From: AcAMD-5 sp044343935
Lineage (GTDB): Bacteria; Actinomycetota; Actinomycetes; S36-B12; UBA5976
Assembly (NCBI GenBank): GCA_044343935.1
Contig: JBIJDU010000013.1
Span: 1-38,673, forward strand
DNA length: 38,673 nt
Reading direction: 5' to 3'
Each line of letters starts with the position of its first letter. Position 1 is the first letter of the stretch. Of this stretch, positions 7,054-14,413 are shown one piece after another. The notes under the pieces were generated by a model that saw only the letters and a program-made list of their open reading frames with translations, had not been told where the DNA came from and ran no database searches. The position numbers and the translations under genes are program-made.

Positions 7054-7895
7054 CAATTAAATTATTTGCAACAGATTTGGATGGCACGCTACTGCGCCCT
7101 GATCACACTGTCAGTGATTTCACTAGAGAGACAATTCGAAGAGCAGTTGATGCCGGTATAAAAGTCGTATTTGCAACTGGTCGACCAACTAGATGGCTGC
7201 CGCCAGTTGTTGAAGAAACAATGCATTCGGATTTAATAATTGCTGCCAATGGCAGTTTAATTATTGATGCGGTTAGTCGAGATGTGGTTGATATTTGGGA
7301 AATTGAGAAAAATGTTGCCAAAGAGACTATTGAATTATTAAAGGCACGCGTGCCAGGTGCGCTATTTGCGTTTGAAGTATTGCTTAACGGTGAAGATAAA
7401 TGGTCTCATTTAGAAGGATATCGGCGCGAGGAAGGTTTTGAAGAGCGACTGCGCGATCCAAAATCTTCAACTTATAAACCAATTGAAGATTGGTTAACAC
7501 ATCCAGAACCAATAGTGAAGATTTTATTGCGAGTGAAAAATCCACAATTGCATGTTGATGAGCAAATCTCTTTGATTGAAGATGAACTGAGCGATTTAGT
7601 TGAGGTAACCACAACTGGCAGTCATGATTTTCTAATTGAAATGTCGCCTCGTGGAATCAATAAAGGTTCTACCTTGGCAAAGTTAGCTGTATCAATGGGA
7701 TTATCTGCCAGCGAAGTTGCCGCGGTGGGTGATATGCCAAATGATTTATCAATGTTGGAATGGGTTGGTAAATCAGCCACGATTGCCGGCGGGCATCCAG
7801 CTGCCGCTGCAATCGCCGATCACGTAATACCCGCACCAACACAGGATGGTGTTGCCTACTGGCTCAGCGAGATTCTGGCTGCTCAGGCAGAATAG
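7050..7895 (+). CDS. HAD-superfamily (Cof-type) phosphatase
   Basis: Probable cytoplasmic phosphatase of small phosphorylated metabolites; the substrate cannot be told. The 281-aa protein has all four HAD motifs: DLDGTLL with D9 and D11, FATGRP with T43, the GINKGSTL lysine around residue 208, and GDMPNDLSML with the metal-binding Asp pair around 228-233. The cap between motifs II and III is long (type C2B), as in Cof/YbiV enzymes. It overlaps serS by 4 nt (ATGA), so it is part of the serS transcript. A similar serS-HAD arrangement is known in other Actinobacteria. Confidence 0.88.
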   Translation: MTIKLFATDLDGTLLRPDHTVSDFTRETIRRAVDAGIKVVFATGRPTRWLPPVVEETMHSDLIIAANGSLIIDAVSRDVVDIWEIEKNVAKETIELLKARVPGALFAFEVLLNGEDKWSHLEGYRREEGFEERLRDPKSSTYKPIEDWLTHPEPIVKILLRVKNPQLHVDEQISLIEDELSDLVEVTTTGSHDFLIEMSPRGINKGSTLAKLAVSMGLSASEVAAVGDMPNDLSMLEWVGKSATIAGGHPAAAAIADHVIPAPTQDGVAYWLSEILAAQAE

Positions 7896-7915
7896 GACTC
7901 TGAAAAGGAGTTCAA

Positions 7916-8125
7916 ATGGGCCAAAAAGTCGCGATTATTGAAGGTATGACCTGTGGTCATTGTGAAAGTGCCGTTACTAAAAGTTTAACTGAGCTAAACC
8001 TGACAGACATTTCAGTTAGCTCTGCCGATGGCAAAGCAGTTTTTACCGGCGATGTAACTGAAACTGCGTTAGCAACCGCTATTGATGATGCTGGTTATAA
8101 ATTAGTTTCACTCTCAAATGAGTAA
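7916..8125 (+). CDS. copZ: Copper chaperone, heavy-metal-associated domain
   Basis: A 69-aa single ferredoxin-like HMA domain. The metal-binding loop GMTCGHC is at residues 10-16 (C13 and C16), as in CopZ proteins that pass Cu(I) to the ATPase. AAGGAG lies 7 nt before the ATG. It overlaps copA by 8 nt, which fits a chaperone-pump pair. No CsoR or CueR gene and no obvious copper operator is visible; expression may come from the serS-HAD transcript 20 nt upstream. Confidence 0.92.
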   Translation: MGQKVAIIEGMTCGHCESAVTKSLTELNLTDISVSSADGKAVFTGDVTETALATAIDDAGYKLVSLSNE

Positions 8126-10277
8126 GACTTTTGAGGTAGAGGTTGCTATTGGCGGGATGACCTGCACTGCCTGTGCTAATCGGGTGGAAAAGCAATTAAA
8201 CAAGATTCCAGGTGTTAAAGCGTATGTTGATTTTGCCACTGAAACTGCACATGTAAATTCTGATCAAAAAATAGATATTGAGACAATTGCTGATGTAATT
8301 ACAGAAACTGGATATGAAGCATTAATTAACACTGACTCGCAAACTGAGACGATAAAACTAAAAAACCGAGTGGTTATTTCGGCAATACTAAGTGCAGTGA
8401 TTGCGGTGCTTTCCATGGCGCCTCGCACTCAGTTTGATTATTGGCAATGGTTAGTTTTTGCGCTTGCTACTCCAGTAGTTTTTTGGGGTGCGCTACCACT
8501 GCATAAAGCTGCTTATGCCAACTTAAAGCATCGAACTGCAACCATGGACTCACTTGTTTCACTAGGTGTTTTAGTTGCTTACCTTTGGAGTGCTTGGCAA
8601 GTTGTGATTGGTGGCGCAGGTAATGCCAGTTACCGAATGATGTTTGAGTTGTTTAGTTCTGGCCACAAGATGCCAGAGATTTATTTTGAAGTTGCCGCTG
8701 TAGTGCCAACTGTAGTTTTGTTTGGTCGCTGGCTTGAAGTAAAGGCGCGCAGAAGCGCAACTGACGCAGTTAAAGCATTACTAGCAACTGTTCCAGAAAG
8801 AACTTTAGTTAGAAGAGATGGAATTGAATTAGAGATTAAAACTAGTGAAGTTAAAGTTGGCGATTTAGTTTTAGTGCGATCTGGTGAGAGATTTTCGGTT
8901 GATGGTGTGGTGGTTGAAGGTATTGGATCGATAGATGCTGCCGCAATTACTGGCGAATCTTTACCGTTAGAAGTGACTGTTGGAGATCAAATCGCTGCTG
9001 GTTGCGTTAACTTGGCATCAGTGATTGTGATTCAAGCGAACTCAACTGGAGATTCCAGTCGCATTGCGCTAATTGCTCAATTAGTTAGAGAAGCAACCAG
9101 TCAGAAAACTAAAATTGCCCAACTGACCGATCGAATTTCTTCAGTTTTTGTGCCAAGCATCATATTGCTTGCAATTGGAACATTCCTAGCTTGGTATTTC
9201 ATTACTGGTAACACCCAAGCTGCTATCACCGCAGCAGTTGCAGTGCTAGTAATCGCGTGTCCTTGTGCATTAGGTATTGCGGTGCCAATTAGTTTGGTTG
9301 TTGCTGCATCAGTTGGTGCCAAGGCTGGAGCTATTATTCGTAATCCAGATTCGCTAAATCAATTAGCAGATCTCTCTGCAGTAGTTCTGGACAAGACTGG
9401 CACCTTAACCAGCAATCAGATGGTGGTAACAGATGTAGTTGCAATTGGTATGAATAGTCCGCAAGAAGTATTAGCGGTTGCCGCTGCAGTTGAACGCGGC
9501 AGCACCCATCCCATTGCTCGCGCAATTGCAATGAGTGATGCCACCATGACAGCGAGTAATATCACTGAAGCGCCGGGTGTTGGTATTCGCGGCGTTGTGA
9601 AAGAAACTGAAGTTTTTGTCGGAAATCCAATTAAAGCCGAACTTGCGATGAGTGAAGATTTAATAACTGGATATGAGAAACTCAAAGCACAAGGCGTTGT
9701 AGTTGCCGTTAGTTGGGGTGGCTACTTAAATGGTTTTATTGTGATTGCTGATTCACTTAGACCAACTTCGATATCAGCAGTTGCTGAACTTAAAGACTTA
9801 AACCTAAAAACCATTCTGCTCTCTGGTGATAGTGAAACTGCGGTAACGGCGATAGCTAATTTGCTTGATTTAGATGATGCCCGCTGGGGGGTAAGTCCCG
9901 AACAGAAATTTGATGCGATTACTGAATTGCGCAAGAGTGAAGTTGTCGCAATGGTGGGTGATGGCATTAACGACACGGCAGCTCTTGCTAATGCCGATAT
10001 TGGTATTGCGATGGGAACTGGCACGCATGCCGCTCAATCTGCTTCAGATTTAACCATCATTGGTGATGATCCAAAACTAATTCCATTCGCCATTCGATTA
10101 GCACACCGAACTAGAAGAACGATTCGACAGAATCTTTTTTGGGCATTTATCTATAACTTGGTTTTGATACCAGTTGCGGCAGCTGGATTTTTAAATCCAG
10201 TTTTAGCAGGTTCAGCCATGGCGTTTTCCAGCATCACCGTAGTAATTAACTCATTGCGGATGCGAAACTTCGCTTAG
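8118..10277 (+). CDS. copA: Copper-exporting P1B-type ATPase
   Basis: Cu(I)-translocating ATPase of the cytoplasmic membrane. The 719-aa protein has an N-terminal HMA domain with GMTCTAC (13-19), then eight predicted helices. TGES is at 278-281, the intramembrane metal site CPC at 381-383, the phosphorylated Asp in DKTGTLT (D425), HP in GSTHPIA, and GDGINDTA further on. YN in helix 7 and MAFSS in helix 8 are the signature of the Cu(I) subgroup (P1B-1). Odd detail: after CPC the sequence is ALGIAVP where most CopA have ALGLATP. Its stop overlaps the convergent pheA stop within the 4 bases TTAG. Confidence 0.95.
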   Translation: MSKTFEVEVAIGGMTCTACANRVEKQLNKIPGVKAYVDFATETAHVNSDQKIDIETIADVITETGYEALINTDSQTETIKLKNRVVISAILSAVIAVLSMAPRTQFDYWQWLVFALATPVVFWGALPLHKAAYANLKHRTATMDSLVSLGVLVAYLWSAWQVVIGGAGNASYRMMFELFSSGHKMPEIYFEVAAVVPTVVLFGRWLEVKARRSATDAVKALLATVPERTLVRRDGIELEIKTSEVKVGDLVLVRSGERFSVDGVVVEGIGSIDAAAITGESLPLEVTVGDQIAAGCVNLASVIVIQANSTGDSSRIALIAQLVREATSQKTKIAQLTDRISSVFVPSIILLAIGTFLAWYFITGNTQAAITAAVAVLVIACPCALGIAVPISLVVAASVGAKAGAIIRNPDSLNQLADLSAVVLDKTGTLTSNQMVVTDVVAIGMNSPQEVLAVAAAVERGSTHPIARAIAMSDATMTASNITEAPGVGIRGVVKETEVFVGNPIKAELAMSEDLITGYEKLKAQGVVVAVSWGGYLNGFIVIADSLRPTSISAVAELKDLNLKTILLSGDSETAVTAIANLLDLDDARWGVSPEQKFDAITELRKSEVVAMVGDGINDTAALANADIGIAMGTGTHAAQSASDLTIIGDDPKLIPFAIRLAHRTRRTIRQNLFWAFIYNLVLIPVAAAGFLNPVLAGSAMAFSSITVVINSLRMRNFA

Positions 10278-11191
10278 TAATCGCCCATTCGAATTTGATC
10301 TAACCAATTTTCAGCTTCGCGATGCTCCGAATCAGTTGTGCCTGGTTTTGTAATGGTTGCCACTTTGTCATGCCTTGGGTAACTGCCTAAGAATCTGACA
10401 TCCGCACAAACTCGATGCAATCCCATTAACGCTTCACCAACTCGAGCTTCATTAACATGTCCAATCAAATCAACTGAGAAAACATAATCACCCATAGATT
10501 TCTTAGTTGGACGAGATTCAATACGTGACAAATCAACACCGCGCACCGCAAATTCAGTCAATATCTCAAGTAATGCGCCAGGATGATTTTCTTTCATGTA
10601 GAGAACTAGCGAAGTTTTATCAGCACCAGTTGGTGGGTTTGGCTTGCCTGGCTTAGCAACTGAGATGAATCTCGTTGTTGCTTCGCGATTATCACCGATA
10701 TCATCAACTAGAACTCTCAGGTTATGAATCTCTGCTGCTCTCGCTGATGCGATTACCGCATCAATTCGACCTTCACCAGCAGCTAACAATGCCGCAGCTT
10801 CAGCAGTTGAGCTGGCCGGCAAAATATTGGCGGCCGGCAGATGTTTGGCCAACCACTCTCGGCATTGGGCATGGGCATGTGGATGAGTTGATACTTGCCT
10901 TATTTCATCTAATTGAATTTGAGTACGGGTAAGCAGGGCAAACCGAACTGGTAACACTATTTCTTGGGTAATTACTAATGGATCACCACTTGCTAACGAA
11001 TCTAGAGTGGCTGAGACTGATCCTTCAACAGAATTCTCAATTGGTACTACTGCCTGTTTAACGCGGTCTCGTCGAACTGCATCTAGCGCTTGGTCAACGG
11101 TCGAATAAGGATAAAGCGTGCGGCCATTGGCAACTGTCAACGCGGCTGACTCAGAGAAGGTTCCCTCTGGACCTAGATATGCCAATGACAT
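10274..11191 (-). CDS. pheA: Prephenate dehydratase
   Basis: Converts prephenate to phenylpyruvate in phenylalanine synthesis. The 305-aa monofunctional enzyme (no chorismate mutase) begins MSLAYLGPEGTFSE. Its PDT domain contains the PIENSVEGSV segment (50-59) and the catalytic TTRF at 172-175. An ACT domain follows (about 193-270) with GALLEIL (205-211) and ESRP (225-228), the usual phenylalanine-sensing motifs. The start has a perfect AAGGAGG 5 nt upstream. A 7-bp inverted repeat is centred on the putative -10, suggesting control by a DNA-binding repressor. Confidence 0.95.
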   Translation of the reverse strand: MSLAYLGPEGTFSESAALTVANGRTLYPYSTVDQALDAVRRDRVKQAVVPIENSVEGSVSATLDSLASGDPLVITQEIVLPVRFALLTRTQIQLDEIRQVSTHPHAHAQCREWLAKHLPAANILPASSTAEAAALLAAGEGRIDAVIASARAAEIHNLRVLVDDIGDNREATTRFISVAKPGKPNPPTGADKTSLVLYMKENHPGALLEILTEFAVRGVDLSRIESRPTKKSMGDYVFSVDLIGHVNEARVGEALMGLHRVCADVRFLGSYPRHDKVATITKPGTTDSEHREAENWLDQIRMGDY

Positions 11192-11204
11192 TTTTCCTCC
11201 TTAA

Positions 11205-11228
11205 GTGGGCTTAGCGTACCTAGCCCAC
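11205..11228 (-). promoter_or_regulatory. pheA promoter embedded in an inverted repeat (candidate operator)
   Basis: GTGGGCT (11205-11211) and AGCCCAC (11222-11228) form a perfect 7-bp inverted repeat with a 10-nt centre. The centre holds TACGCT on the minus strand (11213-11218), a TANNNT -10. Transcription would start near 11206, so the repeat cannot fold fully in the mRNA, and a protein-bound operator is the simpler reading. No recognisable -35. Confidence 0.45.
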
Positions 11229-11304
11229 AGCGGAAATGATGGGACCATAGATTAAATCTCTGCTTTATTTAAAAAATTGATACTGGGGTTGAAGCACCTG
11301 CGGA

Positions 11305-12036
11305 TCAGATTTCATGTGGTTTGGGATCTGCCAATCTAAAACCAACACTGCGAATTACAGCGATAACTTCAGGTCCACCATTTTCACGGATCTTTTTTCG
11401 TAATCTTGAGGCATGAGTGTCAACAATATGATCACTGCCAACACCTTTCATAACGCCGATGGCTTCCAAGATTTGATTTCGAGAAAACACTCGTTGTGGA
11501 TTTTCCATGAGGAGTTGCAGAAATTGATATTCGGTATTGGTCAGGTTTACGCTCTTATTGTCAATAGTAAAAGAATGCTGACTTAGGTCCATTTGTAACG
11601 GTCCCCAGGTGAGAATATTTGCACGTGGCGCACGTTGACTTTGCCCACGTTTTAACTGTTGCGTAATTCTTGAGGTCAAAATTTTACTTTCAATTGGTTT
11701 TGTCACATAGTCGTCAGCACCAGCACCCATTGCCATTTCTTCATCGATCACCTCATCGCGTTTGGTTAACATCAAAATGGGAACAGTTGAGGCAGCTCTA
11801 ATCCAACGACAAATTTCTAAACTTATCAGCGGGGCAGCCCCCAAATGAATGATCACCAAACTGTAATCGTGTTGCTCAAAGATTTCTCTTGCTTCAATCG
11901 GTGATGGAGTGTCATAAACCGTGAATCCCATAACTTCTAAATGCAATCTCACTGCGAGTCGATCTTCATTATTGTCTTCTAAAAGAAGAACGTTGTTTGG
12001 CGCATCAACTAAGAAACTGGAGTTCCCATTATCCAT
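11305..12036 (-). CDS. OmpR/PhoB-type DNA-binding regulator with a degenerate receiver
   Basis: A 243-aa protein with an N-terminal receiver fold (about 14-130) and a C-terminal winged helix (about 140-238; VNLTNTEYQFLQLLMENP, then VDTHASRLRKKI and VIRSVGFRL). The acidic pair E20/D21, T91 and K113 are kept, but the phospho-acceptor position, 43 residues after D21, is His (VIIHLGAA, H64; codon CAT). It therefore probably works without Asp phosphorylation. No histidine kinase is nearby. It is divergent from the membrane protein and collagen-like pair, and repeats CCGTGAGT lie between them. It may control that pair and itself; the target is inferred from position only. Confidence 0.88.
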   Translation of the reverse strand: MDNGNSSFLVDAPNNVLLLEDNNEDRLAVRLHLEVMGFTVYDTPSPIEAREIFEQHDYSLVIIHLGAAPLISLEICRWIRAASTVPILMLTKRDEVIDEEMAMGAGADDYVTKPIESKILTSRITQQLKRGQSQRAPRANILTWGPLQMDLSQHSFTIDNKSVNLTNTEYQFLQLLMENPQRVFSRNQILEAIGVMKGVGSDHIVDTHASRLRKKIRENGGPEVIAVIRSVGFRLADPKPHEI

Positions 12037-12040
12037 TTTT

Positions 12041-12144
12041 ACTCACTCTCCAACCTGTTAGGAGACCGTGAGTTATTTGAGAGAAATCCGCAAATTTCAT
12101 GCCGTAGATTTCAATAACGCTCGCTCACTATCTATCCGTGAGTG
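12041..12144. promoter_or_regulatory. Divergent control region with repeated CCGTGAGT / ACTCAC elements
   Basis: CCGTGAGT occurs at 12066-12073 and again at 12136-12143, exactly 70 bp apart. Inverted partners lie beside them: ACTCAC 12041-12046 (pairing with GTGAGT 12068-12073) and CTCAC 12124-12128 (pairing with GTGAG 12138-12142, 9-nt spacer). The repeats fill the gap between the regulator gene and the gene it may control, the layout expected of operator sites. Confidence 0.45.
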
Positions 12145-12169
12145 TACTGCTCAGAACAAGGAGATGTAA

Positions 12170-12649
12170 ATGTCCCATCACCGCCGACACCTAGAGAAAT
12201 CTGAAAATCTAACTACCTTGCTTGGTGCCATCATTATGTTGGTATTTTGGCTAAGTATCGCCACTTTCCCAGAATTTTTCTTCTTTAATCCTACTGGAAA
12301 TTCTGATGTGCTACGCAGGGCGGAACTTATTTTCTCAACAATTGGTTGGATTTTGATGTCTACTGCCGTGCCAATTGTCTTGTATCTCTATTCCCACGGC
12401 AGAAAGAAGCTTCTTGCGTTGTTGCCATATTTAGCAGCAATTTGGCCACTGAGTTTGAGTGTGGCCCAATTAACAACATACATTCAAACCGGAAGTTTCT
12501 ATTTAGAGTATTTAATAAATTTCCCCATTTTTATATTTACTGATATAGCAACACCGATAATCGTAATGATCATTTGGTTTGATCTTCAAGATTCTAAATC
12601 TAAAGTTAGCTTAAATCCGAGAGTAAATGAGGCAAGTAATGCTATATAG
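12170..12649 (+). CDS. Small four-helix membrane protein, unknown function
   Basis: A 159-aa protein I do not recognise. A basic N-terminus (MSHHRRHLEK) precedes four hydrophobic segments, about residues 15-37, 50-73, 82-100 and 113-135. The third and fourth are separated by an aromatic stretch, and a short polar C-terminus follows. There are no cysteines or obvious catalytic motifs. ATG has AAGGAG 7 nt upstream. Its stop overlaps the start of the collagen-like gene, so the two are translated from one mRNA. The region is more AT-rich than its neighbours. It could anchor, export or sense something connected with the secreted collagen-like product; this is inference from coupling only. Confidence 0.75.
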   Translation: MSHHRRHLEKSENLTTLLGAIIMLVFWLSIATFPEFFFFNPTGNSDVLRRAELIFSTIGWILMSTAVPIVLYLYSHGRKKLLALLPYLAAIWPLSLSVAQLTTYIQTGSFYLEYLINFPIFIFTDIATPIIVMIIWFDLQDSKSKVSLNPRVNEASNAI

Positions 12650-13565
12650 GTTTGAGCAGTTAACTACTTTTGCACTTGGGATGATTTTTTTTCTATTGGT
12701 TGCTTCTTCGGCAAGTGCCGATGAAGAATTAAGCCCCGGATTACTTAAGGTCTCTGAGATAAGGCAACTTAAGGTAGTGGTATCAGAGTGTGTTTTAGGA
12801 CCGCAAGGTGCGCTTTACTCTCAAAATCAATTACTCTTATCCGATAGCACATCGATATGTGATATTCGATTGTCAGATCCATCTGACAATACTTTCGACG
12901 ATAATGACTCATCTGTCTCTGGTGTCCCTGGAGAAACTGGTGCTCAAGGTGAGACTGGTGACGTTGGCGCTACTGGACCTACTGGTAAATCAGGGGAACG
13001 CGGTGCAACAGGTGCTCAAGGATTAACTGGTTCACAAGGTGCAACAGGTGCTCAAGGTTTAGTTGGTCCACAAGGTGCAACAGGTGCTCAGGGTTTAGTT
13101 GGTCCACAAGGTGCAACAGGTGCTCAAGGATTAACTGGTTCACAAGGTGCAACAGGCCCAAGAGGCTTAACTGGTGAAACAGGTCCAGCTGGTTCACAAG
13201 GTGCAACAGGCCCAAGAGGCTTAACTGGTGAAACAGGTCCAGCTGGTTCACAAGGTGCAACAGGCCCAAGAGGCTTAACTGGTGAAACAGGTCCAGCTGA
13301 TTCACAAGGTGCAACAGGTGCTCAAGGTTTAGTTGGTCCACAAGGTGCAACAGGTGCTCAGGGATTAACTGGCGAAACAGGTCCAGCTGGTCCACAAGGT
13401 GCAACTGGACCTCAAGGGTCCAGAGGTGAAACAGGCCCAGCTGGCTCTATTTCTGGTTTCACTGAAGTTGGTTTCTGCTTCAACACAAGCGGTCAATTCA
13501 TGTCACTTGAGCCATGCGGGAACAATGAATCTAAGAAAATTTTTCTAATGAAGAACACTAACTGA
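12639..13565 (+). CDS. Secreted collagen-like (Gly-X-Y) repeat protein
   Basis: A 308-aa protein starting at ATG 12639, which has GAGG with a 6-nt spacer; an in-frame ATG at 12627 is a weaker alternative. A signal peptide ends near ASSASA-DEE (about residue 27). A non-repetitive domain of about 67 residues with two Cys follows. Then come 59 consecutive G-X-Y triplets (12921-13451), rich in GAT, GAQ, GLT and GETGPA, and a 37-residue tail with two Cys. Triplet 43 reads DSQ, breaking the register of glycines once. Bacterial Gly-X-Y proteins form trimeric triple helices, often at cell or spore surfaces. There is no LPXTG or C-terminal membrane anchor. The start overlaps the preceding membrane gene by 11 nt. 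Confidence 0.9.
   Translation: MLYRFEQLTTFALGMIFFLLVASSASADEELSPGLLKVSEIRQLKVVVSECVLGPQGALYSQNQLLLSDSTSICDIRLSDPSDNTFDDNDSSVSGVPGETGAQGETGDVGATGPTGKSGERGATGAQGLTGSQGATGAQGLVGPQGATGAQGLVGPQGATGAQGLTGSQGATGPRGLTGETGPAGSQGATGPRGLTGETGPAGSQGATGPRGLTGETGPADSQGATGAQGLVGPQGATGAQGLTGETGPAGPQGATGPQGSRGETGPAGSISGFTEVGFCFNTSGQFMSLEPCGNNESKKIFLMKNTN
13002..13397 (+). repeat. Tandem 36-bp and 54-bp coding repeats in the collagen-like gene
   Basis: Units begin with GGTGCAACAGG. There are four 36-bp units (13002-13145), three near-identical 54-bp units (13146-13199, 13200-13253, 13254-13307), one 36-bp unit (13308-13343) and one 54-bp unit (13344-13397). All are multiples of 9 bp, so gain or loss keeps both frame and G-X-Y register. 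The third 54-bp unit differs from the first two by GGT to GAT at 13299-13301. Confidence 0.92.
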
Positions 13566-13574
13566 TTAAACAAT

Positions 13575-14375
13575 TTAATAAATATTGGAGGCGATAAAGT
13601 TTTTTGTTTGGACAGGATGATTTGTAATAATGACATCCACCTTATATTTGAGGCAAATTTTGATTTGCTCAGGCGTATCAACTGTCCAAACAAAAACTTG
13701 CTTTCCATTGGATCGGGCTAATTCAACAAGTTCTGGATTAGTTCTAAGTAGGTGCACACCAATTCCCCATGCGTTACTTCCAACAAAATTACTTAGTGAA
13801 ACTAATCGCGGTGGAATTCGATCAATTAAAAAAACCGTATATAAATTTGAATCAATCCTCTTTGCGCGCTTTAGAGCCGGGATAGAGAATGACATTAGCG
13901 CTGCTCTTGGTTCGGTTGGATCTAATGTATCTAAACTATATTTGTTGATGATTGAAATTACTGCTGATTCAAGTTTTATTCCATTTTGACTCAGATGTTT
14001 TGTTTCTATCAAAACTATTGGCGCACTAGTCTGAGATGCGGCATAAGAGAGAAAATCATCTAACGTTAAAAGTGAGCACCATTGTTCGGTTGAGTAATTT
14101 GTTGGCTTGCCAAACCAACTGCCAAAGTCTAATTGGGATAACTCAGCATAAGTTTTTGCACCAACACGACCAAAGCCATTGCTAACTCGATTCAAGTTGT
14201 TATCGTGAATCAATACTGGTATCAAATCTTTTGTGAGGCGTACATCACACTCATAGCCATCAGCTCCGTCTTTGGTAGCCTGCAAATACGCGGCCATAGT
14301 CAGCTCTGGTGCAACCGCACTGGCGCCGCGGTGTGCGACAACTAACGGTCGCTTTTCACCTAGAAATGTGCTCAC
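13575..14375 (-). CDS. Glycerophosphodiester phosphodiesterase
   Basis: Hydrolyses glycerophosphodiesters from lipid turnover to glycerol 3-phosphate and an alcohol. The 266-aa protein has no signal peptide, so it is probably cytoplasmic. GDPD motifs: AHRGASA with H15 and R16, YECDVRLTKD with E42 and D44, VLIHD with the catalytic His H57, the IETK strand, and the C-terminal WTVDTPEQI. GTG 14375 has no ribosome-binding site but has GATAAT ending 6 nt upstream, suggesting a leaderless mRNA. It is convergent with the collagen-like gene (9-nt gap) and divergent from the CoA-transferase gene (38-nt gap). Confidence 0.93.
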   Translation of the reverse strand: MSTFLGEKRPLVVAHRGASAVAPELTMAAYLQATKDGADGYECDVRLTKDLIPVLIHDNNLNRVSNGFGRVGAKTYAELSQLDFGSWFGKPTNYSTEQWCSLLTLDDFLSYAASQTSAPIVLIETKHLSQNGIKLESAVISIINKYSLDTLDPTEPRAALMSFSIPALKRAKRIDSNLYTVFLIDRIPPRLVSLSNFVGSNAWGIGVHLLRTNPELVELARSNGKQVFVWTVDTPEQIKICLKYKVDVIITNHPVQTKNFIASNIY

Positions 14376-14381
14376 TGGGAG

Positions 14382-14387
14382 ATTATC
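14382..14387 (-). promoter_or_regulatory. Putative -10 of the leaderless GDPD gene
   Basis: GATAAT read on the minus strand, one base from TATAAT, ends 6 nt before the GTG start. It lies 14 bp from the oppositely directed GATAAT at 14402-14407, so the two promoters overlap face to face. Confidence 0.5.
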
Positions 14388-14401
14388 TCTGAATTTAGGC
14401 G

Positions 14402-14407
14402 GATAAT
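14402..14407 (+). promoter_or_regulatory. Putative -10 of the leaderless CoA-transferase gene
   Basis: GATAAT on the plus strand ends 6 nt before ATG 14414. There is no ribosome-binding site. It mirrors the GDPD promoter element on the other strand. Confidence 0.5.
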
Positions 14408-14413
14408 TCAGTC

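Noticed and set aside
13002..13397. CRISPR-like repeat array
   Set aside because: Repeats are directly adjacent multiples of 9 bp in one open frame encoding Gly-X-Y; there are no unique spacers and no cas genes.
12979..13404. 141-aa open frame on the minus strand of the collagen-like gene
   Set aside because: It is the mirror of the Gly-X-Y DNA repeats (HQLDLFHQL-like pattern), has no ribosome-binding site, and follows the coding repeat exactly.
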